Below are positions 44,659 through 53,263 of a stretch of 64,000 bases of DNA, one piece after another. The notes under the pieces were generated by a model, which made no database searches, had not been told where the DNA came from, and was given only the letters and a program-made list of their open reading frames with translations. The stretch spans positions 4,321,001 to 4,385,000 of the forward strand of contig NZ_CP036433.1 of the NCBI RefSeq assembly GCF_007751035.1, written 5' to 3'. Numbering within the stretch: the stretch's first letter is position 1; each line of letters opens with the position of its first letter. Source of the stretch: Lignipirellula cremea (GTDB lineage Bacteria > Planctomycetota > Planctomycetia > Pirellulales > Pirellulaceae). A program made the translations under genes and the position numbers.

Positions 44659-45723
44659 ATGTCGACGATGCAAGATCACGCAATGTGGAGCCTGAGCCTG
44701 GGCCGATGGGGCGGCGTGCAGGTTCGAGTGCATATTTTCTTCTTGCTGTTTGCCGCCCTGACATTGCTTTTCGGCTGGAACGCCGCGCCGCATGCCGAGC
44801 TTGTCTGGATGGCCGCGCTGAGCTTGCTGATCTTGACGGGAAGCGTCGCGCTGCATGAACTGGGGCACTATTACGTCGCTTACCGGTTAGGCGGAAGACT
44901 TCGGGAAAGCGTGCTGACCCCGATCGGTGGGCTGGCTCCGGCCGACGAACCGGTCGAGCCGTGGGCGGCCGCCCTGGTGCATCTGGCAGGACCGGCCGCC
45001 AACCTGGTTGTTTGCGTCCTCTGCCTGCCAGCGGTTGCGGCGCTGGAGCCCGAGAATCTGCTCGGCCTGTTGAATCCCCTGGCTCCTGTGGATATCACCG
45101 AAGGCAGCGCCTGGGCGGTGGCGCTGAAGCTGGGTTTCTGGATCAACTGGGTGCTGGTGCTGCTCAATCTGATTCCTGCCTTGCCCTTTGATGGCGGCCG
45201 GGCGTTGCGGGCGGTGCTGGCGGCCCAGTGCGGCCGGGGCGGGCGTCGGCAGGCGAGTTTGATCATGTGGCGGATTGCGATTGGAGCCGTCATGGCGCTA
45301 TTGATCGCGGCTGTTCTACTGCGAAATGCAGCGATCGACGGGCTGACGCCGTTGTGGTTCGCCCTGTTGCTGCTGGCCATAGGGATGCTGTTCGCCGCCA
45401 AGCAGGAATTGCTGCCGACCCGCTGGGGACGGCTTGAGAAAGAGCCGGCGGGCTTCGATGTGGCCGCGGGTTTTCCGTTGCCAGACGAAGATCCCGAGGA
45501 AACGGCCGACTACGTTTCGCAATGGCTGCAGCAAAAGCGGGAGCTGCACGACCAGGAACCCGAACAGGATACCGAGCTGGAGGAAGAGCAGCAGGTCGAT
45601 GAGATCCTGGCCCGTGTGCATTTGAACGGGATGGGGTCGCTTTCTCCTGACGATAAAGCCTTGCTGGAACGGGTCAGCGCCCGGTACCGTGCGCGTAATG
45701 GAAAAAGCCATACCAACGGCTGA
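44659..45723 (+). CDS. M50 (site-2-type) intramembrane metalloprotease with cytoplasmic C-terminal domain
   Basis: Zinc protease that cuts within or near membranes. The 354 residues include about five transmembrane segments, the zinc site HELGH (H66-H70) in segment 2 and the second motif NLIPALPFDGGRALR near 172. The form resembles SpoIVFB/Rip-type proteases without CBS domains. The acidic C-terminus (about 255-354) ends with DEILARVHLNGMGSLSPDD...ALLERVSARYR, which resembles the short domain at the C-terminus of many rhomboid proteins. No substrate is evident from neighbours. Confidence 0.88.
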   Translation: MSTMQDHAMWSLSLGRWGGVQVRVHIFFLLFAALTLLFGWNAAPHAELVWMAALSLLILTGSVALHELGHYYVAYRLGGRLRESVLTPIGGLAPADEPVEPWAAALVHLAGPAANLVVCVLCLPAVAALEPENLLGLLNPLAPVDITEGSAWAVALKLGFWINWVLVLLNLIPALPFDGGRALRAVLAAQCGRGGRRQASLIMWRIAIGAVMALLIAAVLLRNAAIDGLTPLWFALLLLAIGMLFAAKQELLPTRWGRLEKEPAGFDVAAGFPLPDEDPEETADYVSQWLQQKRELHDQEPEQDTELEEEQQVDEILARVHLNGMGSLSPDDKALLERVSARYRARNGKSHTNG

Positions 45724-46071
45724 CAGAAATCGGTTGTCCTGTTTTGTCCGGGCGCCGCTGCTCTTCGACCGGGCGCGGAGGGTAAAAAATTGAGCGGCAG
45801 CAGTCGTACCCAGGCGGCGTGGATTCCGCTAAATTAGGTAGAGAGCACGAATCCAAAAAATCGTGGAGGCTCCCCTGGTTTTCTGATCGGAGGGCGACAG
45901 GCGTTATTCGGCCAAAATCCTGCTGGCGTCTGGTGAGGCTGCTGTCCCTTGGTTCTGATGGATGTCTGCGGAAATCGCGGAGGCGCTGCTTCCGCCTGCT
46001 TCCTTGTCTCTCCCTTTTATAAGAGCGCGCCCCGCGGGGCGACTTCCCTTTTTCAAGTCGACGACACCTTT
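45724..46071. other. Intergenic region before aroDE
   Basis: 348 bases. A 14-bp perfect palindrome, CGCCCCGCGGGGCG (46028-46041), lies 30 bases before the aroDE ATG and is followed by CTTTTT, an attenuator-like arrangement. The aroDE frame is open for 41 more codons upstream, but the translation does not match the enzyme. Confidence 0.4.
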
Positions 46072-47574
46072 ATGATTTGCGTAAGCATCGGACGCGGGCG
46101 GCATCGGATGATGCGGGCCGAACATCAGCACCTGGTGGAGCAGGGCGCCAAACTGGTCGAACTCCGCGTGGACTATATCAACCGCGAGGTGAGCCTGAAG
46201 CGACTGCTCGACCATCGTCCGTGCCCCGTCATTATCACTTGTCGACGGGAAAGCGATCACGGCAAGTGGAGCGGCACCGAAGCGAATCGCCAAATGCTGT
46301 TGCGGGCTGCCATCGTCGAAGGCGTCGACTATATCGATCTGGAAGACGACATCGCCGGGAAGATTCCACGCTACGGCAAAACCAAACGAATCGTCAGTCT
46401 GCATAATTTCCGCGAAACGCCCAAAGACCTGGAAGCGATTCACGATCGGTTGTGCCAGCTTGACCCCGATGTGGTCAAGATCGCCACGATGGCCCATAGC
46501 CCAGCCGACAATCTGCGCATGTTGAACCTGGTGCAGGATGCGAAGATTCCCACCGTCGGCATCTGCATGGGGGAAATCGGCATGCCCAGCCGGATTCTGT
46601 CCGCCCGGTTCGGCGCCCCCTGGACCTACGCCACGTTCCACCATGAGCGGACGATGGCGCCAGGGCAGTTCAGCTACTCCCAGATGACCGAAATCTACCG
46701 GTACGAACAGATCAACGCCCAGACCGAGGTCTACGGCGTGATTGCGGACCCGGTCGGTCATAGCATGAGCCCGCTCATCCACAACGCGGCGTTCGGTCAC
46801 TTTCAGATGAACAAGGTCTACATTCCGTTTCGTGTGCCGCGGGAAGATCTCGACAGCTTTGTCATCTCCTGTTCCCGCCTGGGAATCAAAGCGCTGAGCG
46901 TCACGATTCCCCATAAAGAGGCGATCATCGGCCATTGCACCCAGGTGGAAGACGCAGTCGAAGGAATCGGCGCCGCCAATACGGTCGTTTTCGAAAAAGG
47001 CGGGGCGGCCGCATACAATACCGACTATACGGCCGCCATGCACAGCATGCTGGAAGCCATGGGCCTGTCGGCCGTGCCGAACGCTCTGGCAGGGAAAAAG
47101 GCCGTTATTCTGGGCGCCGGGGGCGTTTCCCGGGCACTGGTGTACGGGCTGACCAAATTTGGGGCTGAAGTCACCATCGCTTCACGCACGCATGCTCGTA
47201 GCGAGGAACTGGCCCGTCGGTTCCGCGCCAAAACGGTCGCCTGGGACGATCGGTGCAAAGGACAGTACGACCTGTTGATTAACGGCACGCCGATCGGCAT
47301 GCACCCCAACGTCGACGACACCCCGTTTGACAAAAGGGCGCTCAAAGCCTCGCAAACCGTGTTCGATACGGTTTACAACCCGGAACGCACCCTGCTGGTG
47401 AAAGAAGCCCGCGAAGTCGGCTGCCGGGTGGTGACAGGTCTTGACATGTTCATCCGCCAGGCCGCCCTGCAGTTCCATCACTTTACGGGGCAGGAAGCCC
47501 CGGCCGAGTTGATGAAAGAATCTCTCCGCCGAGCGATCGGTCCCGCCAAGCCCGTCACCGGCGCCAGCAGCTAA
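46072..47574 (+). CDS. aroDE: Bifunctional 3-dehydroquinate dehydratase (type I) / shikimate dehydrogenase
   Basis: Catalyses steps 3 and 4 of the shikimate pathway. N-terminal type I dehydratase (1-225): ELRVDYI, catalytic histidine in VSLHNFRETP, Schiff-base lysine in DVVKIATMAHS and GEIGMPSRILSARFG. C-terminal AroE (about 232-490): VIADPVGHSMSPLIHN, lysine in VTIPHKEA, aspartate in AYNTDYTAA, Rossmann GAGGVSRALVYGL, INGTPIGMHPN and TGLDMFIRQAA. The dehydratase start at ATG 46072 agrees with the family N-terminus (MICVSI). The fusion is known from plants, Chlamydiae and planctomycetes. Confidence 0.95.
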   Translation: MICVSIGRGRHRMMRAEHQHLVEQGAKLVELRVDYINREVSLKRLLDHRPCPVIITCRRESDHGKWSGTEANRQMLLRAAIVEGVDYIDLEDDIAGKIPRYGKTKRIVSLHNFRETPKDLEAIHDRLCQLDPDVVKIATMAHSPADNLRMLNLVQDAKIPTVGICMGEIGMPSRILSARFGAPWTYATFHHERTMAPGQFSYSQMTEIYRYEQINAQTEVYGVIADPVGHSMSPLIHNAAFGHFQMNKVYIPFRVPREDLDSFVISCSRLGIKALSVTIPHKEAIIGHCTQVEDAVEGIGAANTVVFEKGGAAAYNTDYTAAMHSMLEAMGLSAVPNALAGKKAVILGAGGVSRALVYGLTKFGAEVTIASRTHARSEELARRFRAKTVAWDDRCKGQYDLLINGTPIGMHPNVDDTPFDKRALKASQTVFDTVYNPERTLLVKEAREVGCRVVTGLDMFIRQAALQFHHFTGQEAPAELMKESLRRAIGPAKPVTGASS

Positions 47575-47671
47575 TCGCGGCGTTTTCCCGTTGCCATGGG
47601 CGCACACCGAACGGGTCGAGCCCGGCCCTTCACAAGCAGTCGGCCGGGCTGGCAGGAAGTTGGGGCATGCG

Positions 47672-48340
47672 TTATTCGCCCTGCAGGTTGCGAATGCGAA
47701 TCTTCCGCAACCGCAGCGGCAGGCCGTGATCCTGAAAGCCAATCCAGCCGGTTTCGGGACGTCCCGCCAGGCGGCCTTCGCCTAGCTGCACCACGTTGAC
47801 GGTTTCGTTGTTGAGTTTGATCGTCAACGTTTTTCCTTGCACCGTGATATCAAAGTGGTTCCATTCGCCGGCCGGTTTGGCCGCGTTGGAGGTCGGCGGG
47901 ATGCCGGGGATCACGCCGCCGGAGTCATGGTCGGTCAGTTTCTTTCCCGGGCCCTTGGCATGCGATTCGTAAATCTGCACTTCGATGCCGTCGGAGACCG
48001 GTTTTGCTTTGTCGCCTACGTGGAAGTAGAAGCCGCTGTTGCCGGAGGGCTGAACGGCATAGTCGAACTCGATCTGGAAATCGCGGTACTGTTCTTTTGA
48101 CCACAGGTACGCGTCGAAGCGAGACCAGCCTTTTTCCCCGTCACGAGGTGTCAGCGATACGACTCCCTGTTTGTCAAGCGACCAGTTGCCGGCCGTTTCC
48201 CAGTGGGTCGCCAGTTCCTCGCCGGGCAGCAGGTCGGTAAACTTCTCTTCCGCCCCCGCAACGCCCGCTCCCAGGGCCAAAATCAACATTAGCATTGGGC
48301 GACCTGCGATCGCCATGAACGATTGGTTTTCAAACTTCAT
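47672..48340 (-). CDS. Secreted DUF1080 (3-keto-disaccharide hydrolase-like) protein
   Basis: 222 residues: signal peptide (about 1-29, ending AGA-EE) and one DUF1080 beta-sandwich domain of the concanavalin-like type. Motifs are FTDLLPGEELATHWE, VVSLTPRDGEKGWSRFDAYLWS, QIEFDYAVQPSGNSGFYFH, DGIEVQIYESH, GEWNHFDITVQGKTLTIKLN and GWIGFQDHG. DUF1080 proteins are greatly expanded in planctomycetes and some cleave 3-keto sugars. GGGAG precedes the ATG. Confidence 0.92.
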   Translation of the reverse strand: MKFENQSFMAIAGRPMLMLILALGAGVAGAEEKFTDLLPGEELATHWETAGNWSLDKQGVVSLTPRDGEKGWSRFDAYLWSKEQYRDFQIEFDYAVQPSGNSGFYFHVGDKAKPVSDGIEVQIYESHAKGPGKKLTDHDSGGVIPGIPPTSNAAKPAGEWNHFDITVQGKTLTIKLNNETVNVVQLGEGRLAGRPETGWIGFQDHGLPLRLRKIRIRNLQGE

Positions 48341-48621
48341 TGTGCTACTCCCGAAGAAAAACAGGCCTGACGAAGCGGCCGTCGTTTGCCGGCCTCTGCC
48401 GTCGCTTGCCGCGTCACCCTCCCAGGGTACAGGAACAGAAGATTGTCAGCCAGCAAGCGGGACGAGATCTTTGATTCCGGGAGCGATTTGGATTATAGGA
48501 GAAGGTGGCGACAACACGTCGACAGCGGCCGCAGGCGGTGATCCCCATCGCGGCGGGGCCCTCTCGCTTGCGGAACGGGCGGCCGTCCCTGGTTTACTTT
48601 CTCTGCTTCCTGGAATCTTCG

Positions 48622-49566
48622 ATGAAACGTTTCTGGTCGTTTAAAGTCCTGTTGCTGGGCTGTTGGCTTGTTGTCTCCGCGGTGGCGGCCGCGTTTGCCC
48701 AGGATGGCGACAAGGAAGAGTTGTTTGTCGCCCGTGCGCTAACGCAGCCCAAAGAGTTTACCTCGGGCATCGAGGGTCCGGCCTGCGATGCTGCCGGCAA
48801 CCTTTATGTGGTTAACTATGAAAAACAGGGGACGATCGGCATGGTCGCTCCCGATGGGAAGTGTCGCCTGTTCGCGCAGCTTTCGGCAGGCAGCGTCGGC
48901 AACGGCATCCGGTTTGACTCGCTCGGCCACATGTATGTCGCCGATTACGTCAACCACAACATCCTGCTGATCGACATGCGGAGTCGCGAGCAACTCGTCT
49001 TCGCTCATTCCGACAAAATGAACCAGCCGAACGATCTGGCAATCAGCGCCGACGACGTCATCTACGCCAGCGATCCCAGTTGGGCCAAAGGAACCGGTCA
49101 GGTCTGGCGGATCGATAACCAGGGGAACGTCACCCTCGCCGCCGGCGACATGGGCACGACGAATGGCATCGAGGTCAGTCCCGACGGCGATACGCTCTAT
49201 GTGAATGAAAGCAAGCAGCGAAAAATCTGGGCGTTTGATATCACTGACAGCGGCGCGCTCGAAAACAAACGGCTGATCAAAGAGTTTGAAGACTTTGGCT
49301 TCGACGGCATGCGGTGCGATGTCGACGGCAACCTGTATGTAACGCGACACGGGAAAGGGACCGTCATCAAAATGACGCCCAAAGGAGAAATCCTCAAAGA
49401 AATCGACGTCCTCGGCAAGAATCCGTCGAACATCTGCTTCGGTGGCCCCGACGGCTGCACGGCCTACGTGACCGAAGCAGCGACCCAGCAGGTGGTGACC
49501 TTCAGGGTGGATCGCCCTGGACTTTCCTGGAAACGCTGGCAGCGCCAGGAAAAACGGGTCGAATAA
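48622..49566 (+). CDS. Secreted SMP-30/gluconolactonase-like beta-propeller protein
   Basis: 314 residues with a signal peptide (about 1-27, AAAFAQDG). A six-bladed propeller follows, with the SMP-30 pattern: IEGPACDAAGNLYVVNY, GNGIRFDSLGHMYVADYVNHNI, NQPNDLAISADDVIYASD, TNGIEVSPDGDTLYVNES and GFDGMRCDVDGNLYVTRHG. Metal ligands of the family (Glu in the first blade, Asn and Asp in later ones) appear kept. Members hydrolyse sugar lactones. ATG 48622 is chosen because the signal peptide starts there. It is divergent from the DUF1080 gene. Confidence 0.87.
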   Translation: MKRFWSFKVLLLGCWLVVSAVAAAFAQDGDKEELFVARALTQPKEFTSGIEGPACDAAGNLYVVNYEKQGTIGMVAPDGKCRLFAQLSAGSVGNGIRFDSLGHMYVADYVNHNILLIDMRSREQLVFAHSDKMNQPNDLAISADDVIYASDPSWAKGTGQVWRIDNQGNVTLAAGDMGTTNGIEVSPDGDTLYVNESKQRKIWAFDITDSGALENKRLIKEFEDFGFDGMRCDVDGNLYVTRHGKGTVIKMTPKGEILKEIDVLGKNPSNICFGGPDGCTAYVTEAATQQVVTFRVDRPGLSWKRWQRQEKRVE

Positions 49567-50102
49567 AGGGTCGCCGTGCTTGCAGCCGCGGTCATCCATC
49601 TTGCCGTGTTTGGCAAGACGCAATAAAAGAGTCCGCAGCGGCTTGTTCAGCCGCTGCGGACCAGAAGTCCCCCCTGGGATTTTTAATTGAATAATGCGCC
49701 GGAAGGCAGTCCTGCCGTGCGACAAACCAAACTATCGTCAAGCAGGGCTTGGAACCTTTGAGCTTTCCCGTCATTTCAGAAAAACGGGGTGCGCTGGCGG
49801 CGGAGCTGTGGAGCGCTAGCTTGCGAAACATCGGGGATGCAAGGTGGAATGGCGGCGGCTGCGCGCCCGTTCCTGAATTCTGTGGCAAAAAAAGCTGATT
49901 AAAGTTTACCGATTGTGACGATTTTAGCGTTTGCAGGGATGCTTCCCGGCGAACCTGCCCGCTGGAGTCCGCGGCGGCACTACCTCGCGGTCAGTTGACC
50001 GCGATCAGATCGTGCAAGATTTTCGAACTGTCTGGCAGGCCAGGCAAGGGTAACAGGCCGCACCGGCGACCCCATGTGAACTCTCGAGAAAGGAATCTCG
50101 CT
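49567..50102. other. Intergenic region with two hairpins before the TolQ-like operon
   Basis: 536 bases. Hairpin one: CTTGCC/GGCAAG at 49600-49605 and 49612-49617. Hairpin two: perfect 13-bp stem 49631-49643 with 49649-49661. An AT-rich block at about 49887-49935 is the likely promoter zone of the downstream operon, although no clear hexamer pair is seen. No credible gene. Confidence 0.5.
49627..49661 (-). terminator. Perfect hairpin with a T-run only on the minus-strand side
   Basis: GTCCGCAGCGGCT-TGTTC-AGCCGCTGCGGAC forms a 13-bp stem. On the minus strand it is followed by TCTTTTATT; on the plus strand by CAGAAGTCC. It therefore has terminator form only for leftward transcription, though no minus-strand gene is visible to its right. 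It could also act as a 3' stabiliser of the SMP-30-like mRNA. Confidence 0.5.
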
Positions 50103-51350
50103 GTGACCCGTCCCCCTGAGAAAAGCGCACTTTGGGCAATTCTGGCCGGACTCGGCTGGCCGCTGTTTCTGGGATCCTGGGCCTGCGCAATGTTCTATGG
50201 CCTCATCTTTTGGGGGCCTTTGAAAACCGAACTCGTGCTCCGTTATTTTGCAGGCTTCTGGATTTCCGAAGTCGCCACGTGGATGTTCTTTGTCGGCCTC
50301 GCGTCGCTCGGGTTCAAGCTGGTGGAGATTTTCACCCAGGAGCCTGCGCTGCGGAAGATTCGCCTGCCGTTGCCTGAGCAAGGGGACCAGCAGGTCGAAG
50401 AAGCGGGCGACCTGATCGACTATCTGGAATCGCTCCCCGCCCGCATGCGGAATTCCTACTTTGGCCGCCGCTTGCACGACGCGCTGGAGTATGTCGAGCG
50501 GAAACGCTCCCCGCAGGGCGTCGAAGAGGAGCTGAAGTACTACGCCGATAACGATGCGGCCCGCCAGCAGGAAAGCTACGCGCTGGTCCGCATTATCACC
50601 TGGGCGACTCCCATGCTGGGCTTCCTGGGGACGGTGATTGGTATCACCATGGCCCTGGGCGGTCTGGACGCAGAGAAGCTCGACAGCAATTTCCAGGACG
50701 CCATTTCCGGGCTGCTCAGCGGCTTGTACGTGGCGTTTGATACGACCGCCCTGGCGTTGTCGTTGTCGATCCTGTTGATGTTTGTCTGGTTTCTGATCGA
50801 TCGCCTGGAAACGCAATTACTGGAGCGGGTCGATGTCCGGGCGAACGAAGAGATCGTCGGCCGCTTTGCGCAGATTGGCTCCGACCGCGATCCTCACCTG
50901 GCAAGCGTCGAACGGATGTGCGTCGCCGTGATGCGGGCGACCGAACAGCTGATGCAGCGACAGAACCAACTCTGGCAGTCAACCGCCGAGGCCGTCCAGC
51001 AGCAGTGGGGCGAGGCGATTGTCCAATCGGGACAGCGACTGCAGGCTTCTCTCTCGACCGTGCTGGCGGAATCGCTTGACCGGAACGCGGCGGCGATTGA
51101 AGCGCAGCAACTGTCCATGGTTCGCCAGGCCGATACGCTGTCCCAGGCCGTCAAAGCGGCGGGCGAAGTGGCTGGCCTGGAAACGGCCTTGAACAACAAC
51201 CTGAATGCGCTGGCCGGCGCCAAGCACTTTGAAGAAGCCGTGAACACCTTGACCGCCGCCACGCATCTGCTGGTAGGACGCTTGGGCCAGGCAACCTCCA
51301 GCGAACGGCGGGTGGATCTGCAGTCCGGCCAGCAGGAGCGGGCTGCATGA
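50103..51350 (+). CDS. MotA/TolQ/ExbB-family proton channel-like protein
   Basis: 415-residue membrane protein, first of three coupled genes. Hydrophobic segments lie near 13-40, 55-75, 165-190 and 205-230. The MotA_ExbB core reads TPMLGFLGTVIGITMALGGL (about 170-190) and AISGLLSGLYVAFDTTALALS. Two N-terminal helices and a cytoplasmic loop with DDALEYV-like helices come before it; a helical coiled C-terminus (about 240-415) follows. The GTG start has AAAGGAA 9 bases upstream. It probably forms the stator ring for the two downstream partners. The cargo is unknown. Confidence 0.82.
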   Translation: MTRPPEKSALWAILAGLGWPLFLGSWACAMFYGLIFWGPLKTELVLRYFAGFWISEVATWMFFVGLASLGFKLVEIFTQEPALRKIRLPLPEQGDQQVEEAGDLIDYLESLPARMRNSYFGRRLHDALEYVERKRSPQGVEEELKYYADNDAARQQESYALVRIITWATPMLGFLGTVIGITMALGGLDAEKLDSNFQDAISGLLSGLYVAFDTTALALSLSILLMFVWFLIDRLETQLLERVDVRANEEIVGRFAQIGSDRDPHLASVERMCVAVMRATEQLMQRQNQLWQSTAEAVQQQWGEAIVQSGQRLQASLSTVLAESLDRNAAAIEAQQLSMVRQADTLSQAVKAAGEVAGLETALNNNLNALAGAKHFEEAVNTLTAATHLLVGRLGQATSSERRVDLQSGQQERAA

Positions 51351-53263
51351 GGCGTTCGCGAAAAATACGCCCGACGACGACCGTCTCGCTGTTTCCGTTC
51401 CTCGCGGTGCTGATCTGCACCATGGGGGCGTTGATTGTACTGCTTGTCATTATGGTTAATCGAGGACGCGTTCAGGCGGCCGACATTGCCCAGAATCGTC
51501 AAGTAGAAGCCGAACGCCTTCAGGCCGAGCAGGTGGCCCGTCGGGCGGAAGAAGGCATCCAGATCGAAGACGAACAATGGCGTTCCCAGGTGCTGGCGTC
51601 GCAGCGCGAACAGACTGAGGCCGCGCTGGATCGTTCCCGCGCAGAACTGGCCTACTTGGATGACAGCGTGCGCGATTTGCACCATCGGCTGGATACGCTG
51701 GTGGAGCAGGCCGGCTACTTTCAATCGACGGCCGAAGAGCGCGACAAGCAGGCCGCCGCGGCCGCCGCCGAACTGGCCCGGGTGCAGCAGGCAATCGAAC
51801 TGACGAAGAAAGAGTTTGAGTCAAAGAAACTGCAGGCCGCAGCGGAGCCGACCTCTTATGCGATCGTGATGCATGATACGCAACGCGGGACGCATCGCCG
51901 GCCGATCTTTGTGGAATGCACCGATCGCGGCGTCATCCTGCAGCCGGAGGGGATCGTGCTGGGACCGGACGATTTTGCTTCGCCGTTGCCAGCCTTGAAT
52001 CCACTCGACGCGGCGCTGCTGGCGGTGCAATCGTATCTGACCCGTTATCAGCCAAACGCGAAAGAAGAACCGTATCCACTGTTGCTGGTGCGGCCCGATG
52101 GAGCTGTGGCGTATGCCGCGGCCCGCAGCGCCATGCAGTCCTGGGGAGATCGGTTTGGTTATGAACTGATCGAGGCCGATCTCAAAATTGCTTACCCCGA
52201 ACCCGATCCGGCCCTGAAGGCCGTGCTGGAAGAAACGATCGAGAACGCCCGACTGCGCATGGATCGAATCGCCGCCGCCCGTCCCAGTTTGTACGTTGGC
52301 AGCGTCCGCAAACGGGGACTGCGCGTTTCCAACCAGGGCGGGTTCGTCGAAGTCGACGGCGGAGGCAGCGGACTTGGAGGTAGCGGTCAGGGCGGATCTT
52401 CCTCCGGCGGTTACGGCGGCACAGGATCTGGCGGCAGCGACACTTTCTCTGGCAATCATCCCGATACTCGAGGCGTCGGACAAGGCAGCCAGGGAACACC
52501 GTTCAGCAGTGCAGGTCGAGGACCTGCAGGCGGGGAAGGCGGCGGCTCTGGCGGCGGGCAAGGAACCGGCGCAGGCGGCGGCCAGGGCGCGCCCGGCGCG
52601 TCGGCCCAGGGAGCTGAACTCGCTTCCACAAATGGCCCCTACGCGGGGCAACGACGCTCGCCAGGCGAAGCGGGACAAGGCAGCGGCCAGGGCGCAGGAC
52701 AAGGATCCGGCAGTGGAGCCGCCGGTGATGGCAATGGCGGCGGAACGGCAGGCGGCCTTGCCGGCGGTCCCTCGGGCGGCGCTGCAGGAGGTTCCTCCGG
52801 TGGAGCTGCAGGCGGCATGGCGGGAGGAGTTCCCAATGGTCAGGCAGGCGGATCGGCTGCCGGCACGTCGGCCAGCGGCGGTTCGCAAGGGAACGGCGGA
52901 ACCAGCCCGATCGCCGCCACTCGCGGTTCGGACTGGGCGCTTTCCGGCGCCGCTCGCGGGGCGACCGCCATTACGCGGCCAGTCACCATTTACTGCACCC
53001 GGTCCACACTCACACTGCAGCCGGAACGCGGCCTGCGGATGAACCCGCAAGCGGTGCCGATCGGTAACGACATGCGATCGGCGGCTTCGGACCTGGTAGT
53101 CAAGGTCCAGGACTATACGAAAACCTGGGGTCTGGCCGGAGCCACCGCCTACTGGCGACCCATTTTGAGCGTTCACGTCGAGCCCGGAGCCGAGTTCCGC
53201 TATCAGGAACTGGAACAGGCGCTCCAGGGCAGCGGTCTCATTCTCGAGAGGAAGAACCGATGA
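51347..53263 (+). CDS. Single-span coiled-coil protein with Gly-rich segment, second gene of the TolQ-like operon
   Basis: 638 residues. One N-terminal membrane helix (FPFLAVLICTMGALIVLLVI, about 16-36) without any acidic residue, then a coiled coil about 45-165 and a globular part about 168-330 (YAIVMHDTQRGTHRRPIFVE, LLLVRPDGAVAYAAAR, GYELI). A Gly/Ser/Gln-rich low-complexity stretch of about 215 residues follows (52360-52920). The last 110 residues form a second domain (RPVTIYCTRSTLTLQPE, ILSVHVEPGAEFRYQELEQAL). The topology equals ExbD/TolR/MotB. It overlaps the previous and next genes by ATGA. Confidence 0.72.
   Translation: MRRSRKIRPTTTVSLFPFLAVLICTMGALIVLLVIMVNRGRVQAADIAQNRQVEAERLQAEQVARRAEEGIQIEDEQWRSQVLASQREQTEAALDRSRAELAYLDDSVRDLHHRLDTLVEQAGYFQSTAEERDKQAAAAAAELARVQQAIELTKKEFESKKLQAAAEPTSYAIVMHDTQRGTHRRPIFVECTDRGVILQPEGIVLGPDDFASPLPALNPLDAALLAVQSYLTRYQPNAKEEPYPLLLVRPDGAVAYAAARSAMQSWGDRFGYELIEADLKIAYPEPDPALKAVLEETIENARLRMDRIAAARPSLYVGSVRKRGLRVSNQGGFVEVDGGGSGLGGSGQGGSSSGGYGGTGSGGSDTFSGNHPDTRGVGQGSQGTPFSSAGRGPAGGEGGGSGGGQGTGAGGGQGAPGASAQGAELASTNGPYAGQRRSPGEAGQGSGQGAGQGSGSGAAGDGNGGGTAGGLAGGPSGGAAGGSSGGAAGGMAGGVPNGQAGGSAAGTSASGGSQGNGGTSPIAATRGSDWALSGAARGATAITRPVTIYCTRSTLTLQPERGLRMNPQAVPIGNDMRSAASDLVVKVQDYTKTWGLAGATAYWRPILSVHVEPGAEFRYQELEQALQGSGLILERKNR
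52360..52920 (+). repeat. Gly/Gln/Ser-rich low-complexity coding segment
   Basis: About 190 codons dominated by GGC/GGA glycine with Ser, Gln and Ala (for example GSGLGGSGQGGSSSGG and GGAAGGSSGGAAGGMAGG). Codon usage is varied, unlike a pure slippage array. It likely forms a long flexible tether between two folded domains outside the inner membrane. Confidence 0.8.

Noticed and set aside
49592-49888. 98-codon minus-strand ORF near the orphan hairpin
   Set aside because: It runs through the perfect stem-loop, has no ribosome site and shows no family similarity.
51821-53176. 451-codon minus-strand ORF
   Set aside because: Antisense to the coupled second gene of the TolQ-like operon; low-complexity Arg/Ala translation.
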